From: Chimonanthus salicifolius
Taxonomy: Eukaryota > Streptophyta > Magnoliopsida > Laurales > Calycanthaceae
Length of the DNA stretch: 64,000 bases
Assembly (NCBI GenBank): GCA_013350335.1
Contig: CM023540.1
Location: 51,256,552-51,320,551, forward strand
Direction: 5' to 3'
Part shown: positions 1 to 11,767 of the stretch, one piece after another
How positions within the stretch are numbered: position 1 is the first letter of the stretch
Layout: each line of letters begins with the position of its first letter
Translations under genes and position numbers: made by a program
Notes under the pieces: generated by a model
Database searches by the model: none
Told to the model about the DNA's origin: nothing
Seen by the model: the letters and a program-made list of their open reading frames with translations, nothing else

Positions 1-147
1 AAATGCAATTGAAATGCTAGCGAAAGAGGTTTTTCTTTTATTTTTAGTTTTTGTTTCGTGTTTGTGTTTTAGAAACCTTGCTTGATTCTAAGATAATTTT
101 TTTAGTCGCTTTGATTGTTAGGGACTAGCAATATGCTAGTCGGGAGG
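1..147 (+). mobile_element. 3' end of internal region of an Athila/Tat-like Ty3/gypsy element, with polypurine tract
   Basis: The window opens inside non-coding DNA that ends in a phrase typical of the 3' untranslated end of Athila/Tat retrotransposons (a 'gggactagcaatatgctag' stretch) followed by a purine run, CGGGAGG at 141-147. The LTR would start directly after it (TGTGATAATG). No coding sequence is present. The assignment rests on recognition of this family style and on the matching LTR block that follows. Confidence 0.45.
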
Positions 148-2780
148 TGTGATAATGACGCAATGGGTAGGATCGGGTTAAAAGGATGAGGCGGGTTTCA
201 GTTGGGTTTAACGGGTAAATGGGTGGAATAGGAAAGATGATGTAATTAATGGGATTAATAATGGGTATGAATGGGCTAAGAATAATAGGATGACATAGGT
301 TAAATGGAATAAGGTATGGTATGGTGTGTATGGTCAAAGGGCAAGACCACTTGGTCTAAGACAATGGGTGATGTGGAGGCGGTAGGATTCACTAGATGAA
401 TCAACGGATGGAATTTAATTAAAAAGGATGATGAAAAGAAAGGCCAATGTAGTGGGTTTTGGAACAGAGGTAGGGACGTTGGGGTGTTGTTGGTTGGACT
501 TTAATGAAGAACCAAAGGAAAGTGGGATTGAATGGTTGAAGGATTTAATGGGGTTGTATGAGAATGAATGGGGATTTAATGGGTTGCATGAGGATGAATG
601 TTAAGATTGGGTAAGATGGGACGGTGGAGATGAACAGGGGAGGGATGAGCGAGAGGATGGTTGGCTGGTGTGGGCGAGTGGGACAAGAGGGTAAGATGGG
701 ATTTAGAGAAAAAGGGTAGCTGAAGGACGATGGGCAGCTAGATGAGGACAGCAGGTTCGGCAATGGTTCTGGTTGTTTGGCTTAGGTGAGGGAATGAAGA
801 AGATGATGGGGAGTAGAGATGGAAGAGAAGAAAGGGGCTGGTTGGAGGAATGGGTTATGGCTGGTTGGAAAGGGGTCAGAAGATGGGGAAATGGGCTGAA
901 CTGGAAGGGGATGTGGCTGACTGACGACGGAGATGATGGCAGTACCTGGGCTTGCTGAAGTGGAGGTTCAAACAGCAGGGATTGAAGCGAACTCAGGCAG
1001 CAGACAGTGTGCAGCTATAGGATGGTCAGTCGGGCGTGGCTGCTTGTGGATGGCAGAGAGGAATGAGAATGGCTGCAGGTAGAACAGCAACATAGGCAGC
1101 AGCTGACAGATCTGGCTGGGCGTCTGGCTGGGCAGCAGGTGGGTTCAATGGAACCCAAGCAAGCAGCAACAATGGTCGTCTCTGTGGCAGCAAGGAAGAC
1201 GACGAGCAGCACACAGGTAGCAGGGATGGTGCTGTTTGGAGAGAGATCTTCTGGGCAGCAAGCAGAATGGCAGACTGGTTCCCTGAACAGTCCGCAGAGA
1301 AGACTGTATGGGCTCGGCACTAGAGAGGAAGGAAAGAAGAAAAGGAATAAAACAGAGAGGAGAGGGCAGAAGAGAAGGAGCACTGGCAGCAGGGCTGCTC
1401 GTTCACTGGAAAAAATAAGAAAGAAGAAGGAAGAAAGAGAAGAGAATATAGGGAAAAAGGGAAAAGGAGGGCATTGAATTGGTTTTCTTTTTTTCTCCAA
1501 ACTAGGGCACGACAGCAATGAAAGTCCTTATAAAGAAAGGTCTCTCTCTCACGTGCGTGACTTGCATGTGCTACATCAGATAATCGATTAAAATTGCATT
1601 GTTATCTTATTTTTCATAAGCATTATCGCACTTGTTTTGCATTTGTTTTCTCATTTTTACATAAACATCGTGTGTTCTAATTAAAAGGACTAATTACGTA
1701 TATTTTCATTTGTATGGAACTTTACCCGGCCAACCGATCATGTGGTGATCAAGCATCTAAGAGAATACAAGGGTTAAGATGAAAGGAGGAAGAATTTGGG
1801 AGAATTTAGCAAGTTAATTTCGTGGGAATCCCAAATTTGACAGGATAATAATTGAAAACTGACTTTGGAAGAAATTTGAAATGAAGGTTTTGACAGTCTC
1901 AGTATTTTGGCCATAACTTTTCACTCCATTTTCTGATTGACTTGATTCTTTTTGCGTTGGAAAGAAGGCTTCAAAAGCTAGAACTTTGAGTTTCATGAAA
2001 TTTTCGTGATTCGGACGTTTATTAGATCAAAGTCGAGCTGTCAGTTGGTACATGTGTAAAAAAGGGGATTAGCAACTCCACCTTCGCAATTTTTCTGTTT
2101 CTTCTTTTTTACCTTAGTCTAGGTTTAGTTAAGGAAGGGAGCACAAAATTGTAGCATTCATATCATTAATTCAGTCTCTCTTCTTCTTCTTTATTGTAAT
2201 GGCTTTCTAAGCTTCAAGCTAAGGCTAGGGGTGAAACCTTTAATGAAGGTCTATATTTTTCTTTGATCCTTTAATGGTTTTCAATGAATGGTCTTTTAAA
2301 TTGATTGATTCAAATGATTTAGAAAAAAAATTGTTCTGTAAAATTGCTTGATTCAGTTGTTAACTCCGGGTACAATGAATGATTGGAATTCCATGCGAAT
2401 CAAATAACTTGTTTCGCATATTTTGATCAATCATTTATGAGACTAATCTTTCAATGTTATTTTCTATGAATTCACAGCTCCATCTTTCGATTGAGATCAC
2501 TTTTTAGTTGATTTTCAATTGAGTCATAAAATAGGATTGAGAACAAATATTATCGATTTGTTGAAAGTGGATCCCCGATGCCTTAGTGTTAATCATCATC
2601 ATTGTGTTTTCTTAAATTTAGAATTTCTACAGTGTTCTGCAAAAATCTTTCAACCATTTAAGATGATTTTTTCTTTTTATTGTTTTACTTGCGTATTCGG
2701 TATAAATCCCTGTGGTTCGACACTCGGACTTCCCGAGATTATATTACTTTGCGACAAGATGCACTTGGGTTTGCAACCTT
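148..2780 (+). repeat. Athila/Tat-like LTR (probable 3' LTR)
   Basis: The first 1.4 kb is G-rich, with many degenerate GGGTTTAATGGG-like words and GGAAGA/GGCAGCAG runs. A TATA-like CTTATAAAG lies near 1528. From about 1574 to 2640 it closely resembles 58240-59310 in the same orientation. The end carries the phrase 'ccctgtggttcgacactcgg' near 2710, which is characteristic of Athila/Tat LTR ends just before the primer-binding site. Short ORFs inside it show no recognisable protein. The right boundary is placed where LINE sequence resumes. It is uncertain whether 148-1573 and 1574-2780 are one LTR or two joined pieces. Confidence 0.45.
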
Positions 2781-4642
2781 AAAGTTGTAGCATCTTAGAA
2801 GAGCTTGGATCATTTGGGTAGATTCTGGGGATAAAAATTCGTGATTGAGGGGGATTCAGCAAATGCTATCAAAATGGGTAACGGATTTGAAGCAACCTCC
2901 CTCGAGATTGATTACCACGATTAGGGAGATTAGGGCTCTTGTTTCAGGACTGATGCGGACATCGGTGTTGACGAAGACGAGATCGTAGCCTTATCGTTGG
3001 ACTTCTATGAAAAATTCCATCGAAAGACTGACAGGAATGAGTTCTATCTATTCCAAGAAATCCAGCCCTTGAAATCAGCTCAGTCCAAGTCTGACAAGTC
3101 CAAGAGAAAGCCCAGCAAAGTCAGAGCAGGCCCAACCCAGCTGACAGTGCATCTCAGTCTGTTGTGCAGTAATCGCATATGGTAATGGAACCGACACTTT
3201 GAGAGTCATGTCCGGTGGACAGTTGGGTTCTAGTCAAAGTAGGTAACCTATTTTGATTGGTTATAGCATAGGACAATACTTCAGGAGGGTCAGCTCCAAG
3301 AGGGACAGTTTTATTTTGAATTTTCCATGTTATGTACTCAGTAGGTTTTTCTTATATGAGGATGTTATGTAATCAGAGATGTAGACAGACTATTATTACC
3401 AAATTTTATGAATAAAATTTTATTTTGTTTTCTCTAGCAACCGTGGTTGTTTTTGTGAGAATTGGTTACAACAGGCGACTGCTTACAGTGTGGAGAGACT
3501 TCCAAGTATTCCAGACGTGCTTCCCAGGCATAGCAACCAAGCGATCATCGCTTGTTCCCTGGTCACTCCAGTTGCAGAATACCGGTGCTTCAGCCTTTGA
3601 CGTCTTTCTTCTCGAAGGCACGACTGTAGACTATCTGCAACCCAGTTTTGGTGACTCACTGTAGAAGTCCCAATTGCAGGCTTCCTGTGAATCCACCTTT
3701 GGGTGTTGTTTCCCAGTTCGGTGTACAACGTTCAGGACCAGACTGCAGATTGTCCGTAAATTCTCTTGGTTTCAGCCCCCTGCCTTGAGGATCAATTGGG
3801 ATCCAGTTCTGAGTTACAGGCGGTGAACCCCTTTTCTGTTGACTATGCCAGACATTGCTGCGTGTGGATTATCAAGCAACCAGTCTTTGCTGCAGATACC
3901 CAGTCTTGTTACTGCTGAAATCAGGCCCTAATCCCGGTATGAGGAGCGTTCTACACCTGTGTATGCGACCTGTAGCAGGAGGTTTGCTGGCTCGAACCCA
4001 GGCCGACGCCCGCCGCGTTCTGTTCGGGTTCCGACTCTTATTCTGTTTCACAGACCACTTCCAGTGCATGTTTGGTCTATAGATCCTTTTCTATATGGAT
4101 TTTTCTTAACCATGTCAAGATAATTGGAGGCTGCTAAGATTATTATCAGGAAATCGTGGTGCTATCTTCTTCAATTTGTGACTCAATAAGTCCAAGGTTA
4201 TTTGGATTAGTAACATCATTCAAACTACAGGCGTATAAATTTTATATGGTTATTGTTTTGTACCCAGGTTATTCAAGTTGTCATTAAGCTTCCGCGTAAT
4301 AATCGGATTTCGGCAGTTTATTTGTCCTAAGCCTACATCAGGGACTCAACGTATCCTTTGCCCAAGTCAGTCGCACAACTAATGGTTTGGCTGATTTCTT
4401 TGCTAAGAATAGATTCGACAATACTGTCTCTAGTGTCTCTCAACTTTGAGAAAAAGAATTAGAGCATGCTTGAAGCTCATCTGTTCTCACTTCTTTTGAT
4501 TGTTATGTTTTGTTTCTCTTAGATGTATTTTATCGTACGTATTCACTGGGTCTACTGCCTTTTAGACCCTTTCAATTTGACAGTTTCGTACTGAAATTTT
4601 CTATATTAATATAATTCACCTTTGTTACCACTCAAAAAAAAA
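2781..4642 (+). mobile_element. L1-type LINE 3' end (RNase H tail), split by a solo LTR
   Basis: Two pieces, 2781-2950 and 4341-4642, belong to one LINE. The first encodes RNase H sequence (an IEGDSANAIK motif, then PPSRLITTIREIRALVSG) with a frameshift between the two motifs. The second continues LNVSFAQVSRTTNGLADFFA, the usual RNase H C-terminus, then has a 3' UTR and a poly(A) tail at 4634-4642. If the LTR at 2951-4340 and one 5-bp flank copy are ignored, the reading frame runs straight across. Upstream LINE domains are absent, so the copy is 5'-truncated. It lies antisense inside intron 6 of MMS19. Confidence 0.8.
2951..4340. repeat. Solo LTR inserted in the LINE RNase H region
   Basis: The 1390-bp segment begins TGATGCGGACATC and ends GCCTACATCA. 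It is flanked by AGGAC (2946-2950) and GGGAC (4341-4345), a 5-bp target-site duplication with one mismatch. LINE coding sequence resumes in frame on the far side. No primer-binding site, polypurine tract or coding sequence is attached, which fits a solo LTR left by unequal recombination. An AT-rich stretch around 3400 (tatgaataaaatttta) could be a polyadenylation region. The family is not identified. Confidence 0.75.
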
Positions 4643-4820
4643 GACAGCAACTTCAGTAAAATAAATCTTACAAATAAATAGGCACAAATGTACATGCACA
4701 GATATGTGTGTAAATAAATGGGTTAAAGGTATAAAAAGATTTTCAGGTGTATAATGTAGAGAATGAAATGTTCACTTAGATTTGATTCCACAGAGCAGAG
4801 GAAAGGAGTTGAAATAATAC

Positions 4821-4880
4821 CAGTGGTACAACAGCATCAGCATAGCGATCTAGAAGGCATTCAAGAAGTTCAAAGCACAG
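4821..4880 (-). CDS. MMS19: MMS19 exon 6
   Basis: Sixty bases, twenty codons, phase 0 at both ends. The translation starts [17 protein letters not shown] and ends VPL, matching the HEAT-repeat stretch that follows the 'NLQVQSL...HDRK' block in plant MMS19. The acceptor reads CTCTTGCAG just upstream (complement of 4881-4889), and the donor GTATTA follows at 4820-4815. The next family block, which usually starts GDDLVYGI, was searched for by eye between 1 and 4820 and not found, so intron 6 is at least 4.8 kb and leaves the window. Confidence 0.9.
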
Positions 4881-7800
4881 CTGCAAGAGCATTTGCCATT
4901 ACAATGTCAAAAAGATAGAAGTTTACGGCTAACAAAAATTAATGCTAAATTACTGCATAGATGTTATGCGTACAAATGGACCCCTAGGTTTTACCTTGCG
5001 GTCATGAAGAGCCAAAGATTGCACTTGCAGATTCTGTAAATAAGACTTCACAACCATTTTTGCATCAACAACCACAACCATTCCAACATTACCCTTCCTC
5101 CTCAAAAGTGCCAGGCAACCTATAAGCGCACCCCGTAAACCTTGCCAATCTGCCTGGCAAAAATAAGAGCATCACCTAAATTAGAATAAAAAAGGCATCA
5201 TAGAAAACAATTGCTACATATGAAGAATCTTGGGAATTATTATAAATCCTTCTTGTAACTATAAAGTAGCAAGTATGTAAGCGGATACAGAGTTAGGGGA
5301 CTAGAGGTTAGTACAGACGATTTACCTATAAGCCACCTACAATTCACAAACGACACCCTTTTATTTTGTGAGGCTTCCAAAGAGGAGTTATTTAGGGTGA
5401 AAGTAATGCTTAGATGCTTTGAATTGGTTTTTTGGGTTGAAGATTAACCTAGGAAAAAGTAATTTAATTGGAATTGGTGTGGAGGCTGAGTTAGAGGAAT
5501 CCTTGGCGAGGGAGTCGGGGTGTGGAATCGGTAAGGTACCACTCTCATACTTGGGCCTACCAATCGGAGGGAACCCAAGATCCAAATCTTTTTGGAATCT
5601 TGTCATTGAAAGAGTGGACAAGAGACTAAATGCATGGAGCAAACACTATATGTCCTTGGGTGGCAGGCTGACTTTAGTTCAGTTTTTCTCAGCGAACCTG
5701 CCCACATATTTCATGTCCTTATTCGACATACCCAAAAGAGTGCATAGTGTCCTGGAAAGACTCCAAAGGGTTTTTCGATGGGAGGGAAAGAGGTAGAGGA
5801 AGCAAATCACCTAGTTAAATGGGATGAGGTCAGGAGGAGGGAGGCTTAGGGCTATACAACATGTGGGATAGGAATCATGCACTGCTGTGCAAATGGGTAT
5901 GGAGGTTCGCCTTGGAGAAAGACTCCCTCTGAAGGAAGGTGTTAGTGATTAGATATGGATTAGAGGATGTTAGGGGGTGGCAACTTGGGAGTAGGTCAGC
6001 CAGAGAGGGATCGATAATGATCAAATCCATTGTAAAGTTAGGAAATGGGGAGAGGAAAGTAGGTGCAACATTTAAAAGGGGACTTGGAATTTTGGTGGGT
6101 AGAGGAGATAGGGCATTTTTTTGGAAAGATAATTGGGTAGGGGAGAGCTTAGAGTTGATTTGAATAAAACACTTTAGTCAAAAACTACTATAGTGAGCTT
6201 GACGGCAAACCACAATGGAACGTTGCGTTTAGAAGGGCTCTAAGAGATTTTGAGGCGGACCAACTTGAATCACTGGAAGGTCTGCTAGGGGAATTGTCTC
6301 TGGGCACAGAGGAGGAGGACAGTTGGATATGTTCCACAAAACTATCTGGAGTCTTCTATGTTAAATCTATCCTAAGGTCAGTCTACTCCCTTGGTCAAAA
6401 TGCAACCAAAGGAATAGAAGCCTCAAGGGACATTTGGAGCATGTGCAATATGGGTAACATCACTTTCACTCATACGCCTCGTTCCACAAATTATATTGCA
6501 GACTTCCTGGCGAAAGCTGGTGTTGATCTTCAAGTACCGGCTTGTGGAATTTTTTCCTACCACCAACCTTGGGAGTTACGGGTTGCTCTATTGAGGTGGC
6601 TACTTGTTGTATTTTATTACTTTATTTCTTGTTTCTCTTGTCTCTCTTCCTTATTTTTCTTCCTTGCTCTAAGTATATATCTCCTATATTCAATTTTTCT
6701 TATGTACTCCTATTTTATTTTAATAGGAATTTAACGGTTAATGTTTCATAAAAAAAAAAAAAGAAGGAATAGAAGCCTCTAAGGCCTCTTACCAGAGGGA
6801 TCCTCAGAGTTGCAAGTACTTTGTGGTGGGGAGGAGGAATAGGGTGGACCATTTGATGTGCAAATGCCCATTCTCGATAGGTGTTTAGCGCTTATCCCTT
6901 AACCTGATGGAGTGTCCATGGGTGTTGGATAATACGATAGGAAAGGTCATTACAAAATGATTAGGGAGGCCTTTTGTAGGAAGGAGAAGGGTGGCTTGGA
7001 GATTGATCCCTGTGGCAGTCATTTGGGCAAAATCAGGAAGGAGAGGGGTAATAGAATTTTTTAAGGCAAGTTCGTTTTGGCAATGGAGCTTTATGAGAAA
7101 GTGAAGTGGAACCTAGTCTATTAGCTAACCCTCTATAAGGAATTCATTGGATGCGATCATGAGGACTTTTACCTGTCATGGGGAGGATGTATGAAAGGAG
7201 GCAAAAAAAAAAACTAGGAAGACTTAGGCGAAATAGGGTAAAACTTGAAGAAGGTTTCTATAAGTTTAATGTCGACGGCGCAAGGAGTAAACTAGGCCCA
7301 ACAGAGATAGGTGGGATCCTTCATGATGACAAGGGTAGGATGCGATTAATCTTTTCAGAATCTGTAGGTGTTATGGAGTCTAATGAAGCGGAGCTGAGGA
7401 CGATTAGGCGAGCGACATTCTACTAATGCAATCGCTTAGGCTAGTGGAAAGAACCCCCCTCCCCGGAAACTGGTCAACACTATTAGGAACATTAGGAGAT
7501 TGTTTAGGAATGGAGTCAACCGATTCATGCATACCACTAGCTCTTTGAATAGTATTGTTGACTTCATAGCCAAGGTTGGAGTAGCAAAAAACTCAACCGG
7601 CAATGAAAGTGTTTCCTCTTCAATCTCATAGGAAGTAGGAGTTTGAGGGTTGAGTATCTCCCATCGGACGATGTCTATCAGGATCTCTTGGGTTGTAAGG
7701 GGTTTGGGAATCACTGTTATAACCAACATAGTACCTTTCAAGTTTTCATCTGTCTTGTTTTTGTATTTTCTCTTTGGAGGGACATGTACAAACCTCTTGT

Positions 7801-10800
7801 ACACAGCCCTCCATGCTCTTGTACCACACTTATAATTAATGAAATATTTCTTTCTCCGTTTCAAAAAGCATGTAAGTTGATACAGGTCCAATAATGCATG
7901 TTTAGAAAACATAATTACTGTTCTCAAAGGCGGTCAACCTTGTGTTGCATAGCATGTTGAGATTACTTCGAAGGAACCAACCAGTAACAGATCAGATTAT
8001 TTCATGTTCAATTAGTAGTCAATGTCTTTTTCGAATGAACATTTCTTATAGACAAAGGACTTCTAATTTAAAAATGACAAAAGTTAGCAAATAACATAAA
8101 TGATCACATTGAATTCTTAAAACTAATCTACAGACCTATTAGTCTAAGAGGTTGCGTTTACAAACTGATAGCTAAGGTTCTGGCATAGAGAATAAAAGAT
8201 GTCCTACAAGAGATTATAAGAGAATCACGGGGGGCTTTCGTGGAGGATAGACAGATCCTAAATGGAGTCCTTATTGGAAACGAATTGGTTCATATGCGAC
8301 TAAAGGACAGAAAACTAGGGCTCCTCTACAAAATTGATATGGAGAAAGCCTACGACTATGTGGACTGGGCTTTTGTTAGTTACCTATTTGATAGGATGGG
8401 TTTCAGGTCAACGATGGAAGAAATGGATGAAAGCATGCTTTGAGGACACCTATAGCAATCACAAGGACTAGGCAAGGAGACCCACTCTCCCCCTTCATCT
8501 TCACACTAGTAGGTGAAGGCTTGAACAAATTGGTGGAAAAAATTAAGGACCTAGGGTCTTGTCAGAGGCTTTGAAGTGACTGGGTAAAGGCCGGTAGTTA
8601 TGCACCTTCAATTCGAAGATGACACTTTGTTCTTCTGCAAACCTAATAAAGATAAAATCTTAGGCCTACAAAGCGGTCCTTAGGTGCTTCGAATTGGTCT
8701 CATGGCTAAGAATCAACTTAGGCAAAAGCACCCTAATCGGGATTGGTGCGGAGAACGATTTGCTTAGGGTTTTAGCGGACAAGACAGATTACGCAACCAG
8801 AAAACTAGCCTTTACCTATCCAGGACTACAAGTGGGAGTGATTCCAAGATCGAAGAAGTTCTGGGCTCCAGTAGTGGAAAAGATGGAAAGGCAATTGGCC
8901 GGATGGGGTAGGAGGTATTTATCTTTAGGAGGCAGACTAACTCTTATTAAATTCGTCCTGATAAATCTTCATACATGCTACATGTCTATTTTTGAGATGC
9001 CTAGAGGAGTAGTGAGGAAATTGGATCAGCTGTTTAGGAATTTCCTTTGGGGAGATAAAGAGGGTAAAAGGAAAGTGCAGACCAAGCCCAAATCAAAGGG
9101 AGGCTTCGGGATCATTCCTCTTGAGGTTAGGAACCAAGCATTATTATGTAAATGGAGTTGGAGGTTTGGAAGAGAAAATAAAGTCTCATGGTCAAGGGTG
9201 TTGACTGCGAGGTGACTAGAAGGCATCAGTGGGTGAGCTGGGAGAAAATTTGGAGAAATCAAGTTAGCAGGTAGTTAAGGCGTGGTGAAGACTATGAAGG
9301 GGAAGAAGTCGGGCTGGGTAGCATCTTCATAGAATAATTAAGGCTTCTTATAGGAAGAGGAGACAAAACCCCCTTTTGGACAGACTTGTGGACTGGGGAA
9401 AGGCATATTAAAGATGTCTATCCCAGACTTTATAGGATAGCTAGGAATAAACAAGCCTTAGTTCGAGACTGCTACAGAGTAGAAGAGGGCCATATAACTT
9501 AGGCAGTTCGACTTTAGAAGAAGCATGAGGGTTTTTTAGTAAGAGAGTTTCGAAGAGATGATGAGCTTTGTTAGGAGAGTTTCCTTTATCCAGGGAGGAG
9601 GAGGAGGAGGAGGAGGAGCTAAATTGGATAGGAGATTCCTCGAGAGCCTTTTCAATCAAGACAATGGTTGATCTGGCTCTTCATCAACACAAAGATGAGG
9701 CCTCTTTATCCTTCTTAGCCTAGAGGAGTTTAGCTCTCCCAAGGATCCAGATTTTTGTGTGGTGCACTCTGCAAGGGGAAGGTGCTTTCTAGAATGGCAC
9801 TTAATAAGAGAGGATTACTTAGTTCGGATGACGATCTACGTTGCACACTGAGGTTATATGGAAGAGGACGTAGATAATGCAAGACAAGCTCTAATACCAA
9901 ATCTGATGCAGAACAAGTCAAAAGTCTCTTACAACTATTTATTTAAAAAAAAAATCTCTTGGAACCCTAGACACATGTGGACAATATAAACCATAAAAAT
10001 AAATACAAGTATATAACAATCTTGAAACACATAAATTAAAACTATGTGACATTAACAGAATAAAACAAAAACAAAGGCCCGGATGGCGCTGGATCAATGG
10101 TCAAATCAATCCAATCCACAAATGAACGGCTCAGATGATGTAAATGTATGGATCGAGCCAAATCTACAAACCCATGCTTGCTCAACGTACAATCTAGGTT
10201 ATCCATGGTCGAAAATATTAGAAATACACACAAAATCATCATCCAACCATGTTGAGGAAACATCTTGAATCTGATGCATCTTTCTTCACTGGCGTCCCAT
10301 GATGTCGTCATCAGTGGATCACTTATTTGCAGAGTGTCTAATGACTAAACAACTGTGGACAAATTTTGCTAATCTGATGGGAGTATCATGGGTTTTCGAC
10401 AGGACATGTGAGGGTGTTGTCGGGTCCTGGTTTCTTTTGCGTCTCGGTCCTAAGATTAATGTCGTCTGGAACACAATTCCAGCGCGATCTTATGGTCCGT
10501 GTGGAAGGAGAGGAATTCCAGGGTTCTTGAGAGTAAAGAATACATGGAGAGCAAGATCTTTCAAAAACCCAAGTGAAGGCTTTGCAATTGGCTTCTATCT
10601 GGAAAAGGGTTCAAAAGTTACAAAATTTCGAATTTTTACAGCCCTTGAGAGGGTTGTTTAAGCAGGGGACCGAGGAAGGTTAGAACCCACATCACCTGGT
10701 CTCCTCCTAACCCTAAACCCTAAACCCCAAGAAACTCAGCAAGCTATCCGAGTCCCACAAAACTCAATGGCTAGTAATGTTTTTACGAGTTACTCAATTT

Positions 10801-11732
10801 TTCAGTTAATCAAGTTCACTCAACCAAGTCAAAACTGAAGGAATCCTATTTTAATTGCATCAATGTTACGCTAGACATATATAAAACATGTCTTCAAAAG
10901 TATGGATAAACAAAGTCAAGAAATGCACAAAGAAGATCAGCACGACCAAAACAAGTACATGCGCTCACCAGCCTAGAGGTGAAAAATCCTATCAAGCTAT
11001 GAATAGTAGTGTCGTCTAGCGGCTTTGATATAAGATGTGTAAGAAGCTCTGCTAGAAGAAGTATACCTGAAATTGCAGCAAAATTTTAAAAATCACATGG
11101 CATAGAACATAAATTGCAATAGAACAAAGGAAAAGATACAAAGACAAAAGTAGGGGTGCAACTTAGCTCAGATTGGCGTCAACCAAAAGCAATCCAATTT
11201 ATCATACCCTAAACCCCAAAACCAATCCAACCTGAATCTCAACAAAAAATAATGGAAAGAAAACCCAAACCAAGCACATGTAGAATGAAGCCTAGCCCTA
11301 CTACCCTGAAGTGACTTGTAAAATCAAGTGAATTGAGTAAGATCCAATAAAATCCATTGTGTATAAATAGTGATTTTCCCTAGAGAACTCCATTAAAGTT
11401 CCATTTGTATTCACTTCTAATCATGAAAATGGGTTGAGGAATGGTTCTATACATGGAGTTAGGGGTACACCAAAATTGACTAGGTATTGTTTCAAGGCCC
11501 CAAAGATCAATTGGTAATAGCTATGGAAAAAAAGGGTTTCAATCAAATGTCAATTTAATCTAAAAGCATCAAAATGACAAAGGACATAATGGGCCAAGAG
11601 GAGGGGGTGTGAGTGTTGGAGATTGGGGAGGGGGATGCTTGAAAAAGAGGACGTGGGGTGGCGAGTTCTCGGCTAATTTTTTCTTTTTCTTTTCCTTTTT
11701 TTTTTTTAATGTTCTCAACTGAAAATTTGAAA

Positions 11733-11767
<35 letters not shown>

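Noticed and set aside
1015..1518. 167-codon minus-strand frame and an overlapping 112-codon plus-strand frame
   Set aside because: Low-complexity purine-rich LTR sequence with no recognisable domain; both strands are open because of composition.
1..4820. Search for MMS19 exon 7 (GDDLVYGI block)
   Set aside because: No minus-strand match was seen; the stretch is Athila/Tat-like LTR, LINE and solo LTR.
10708..10727. Telomere-like CCCTAAACCCTAAACCCC
   Set aside because: Only about two units; too short for an interstitial telomere and common in plant introns as a telo-box-like word.
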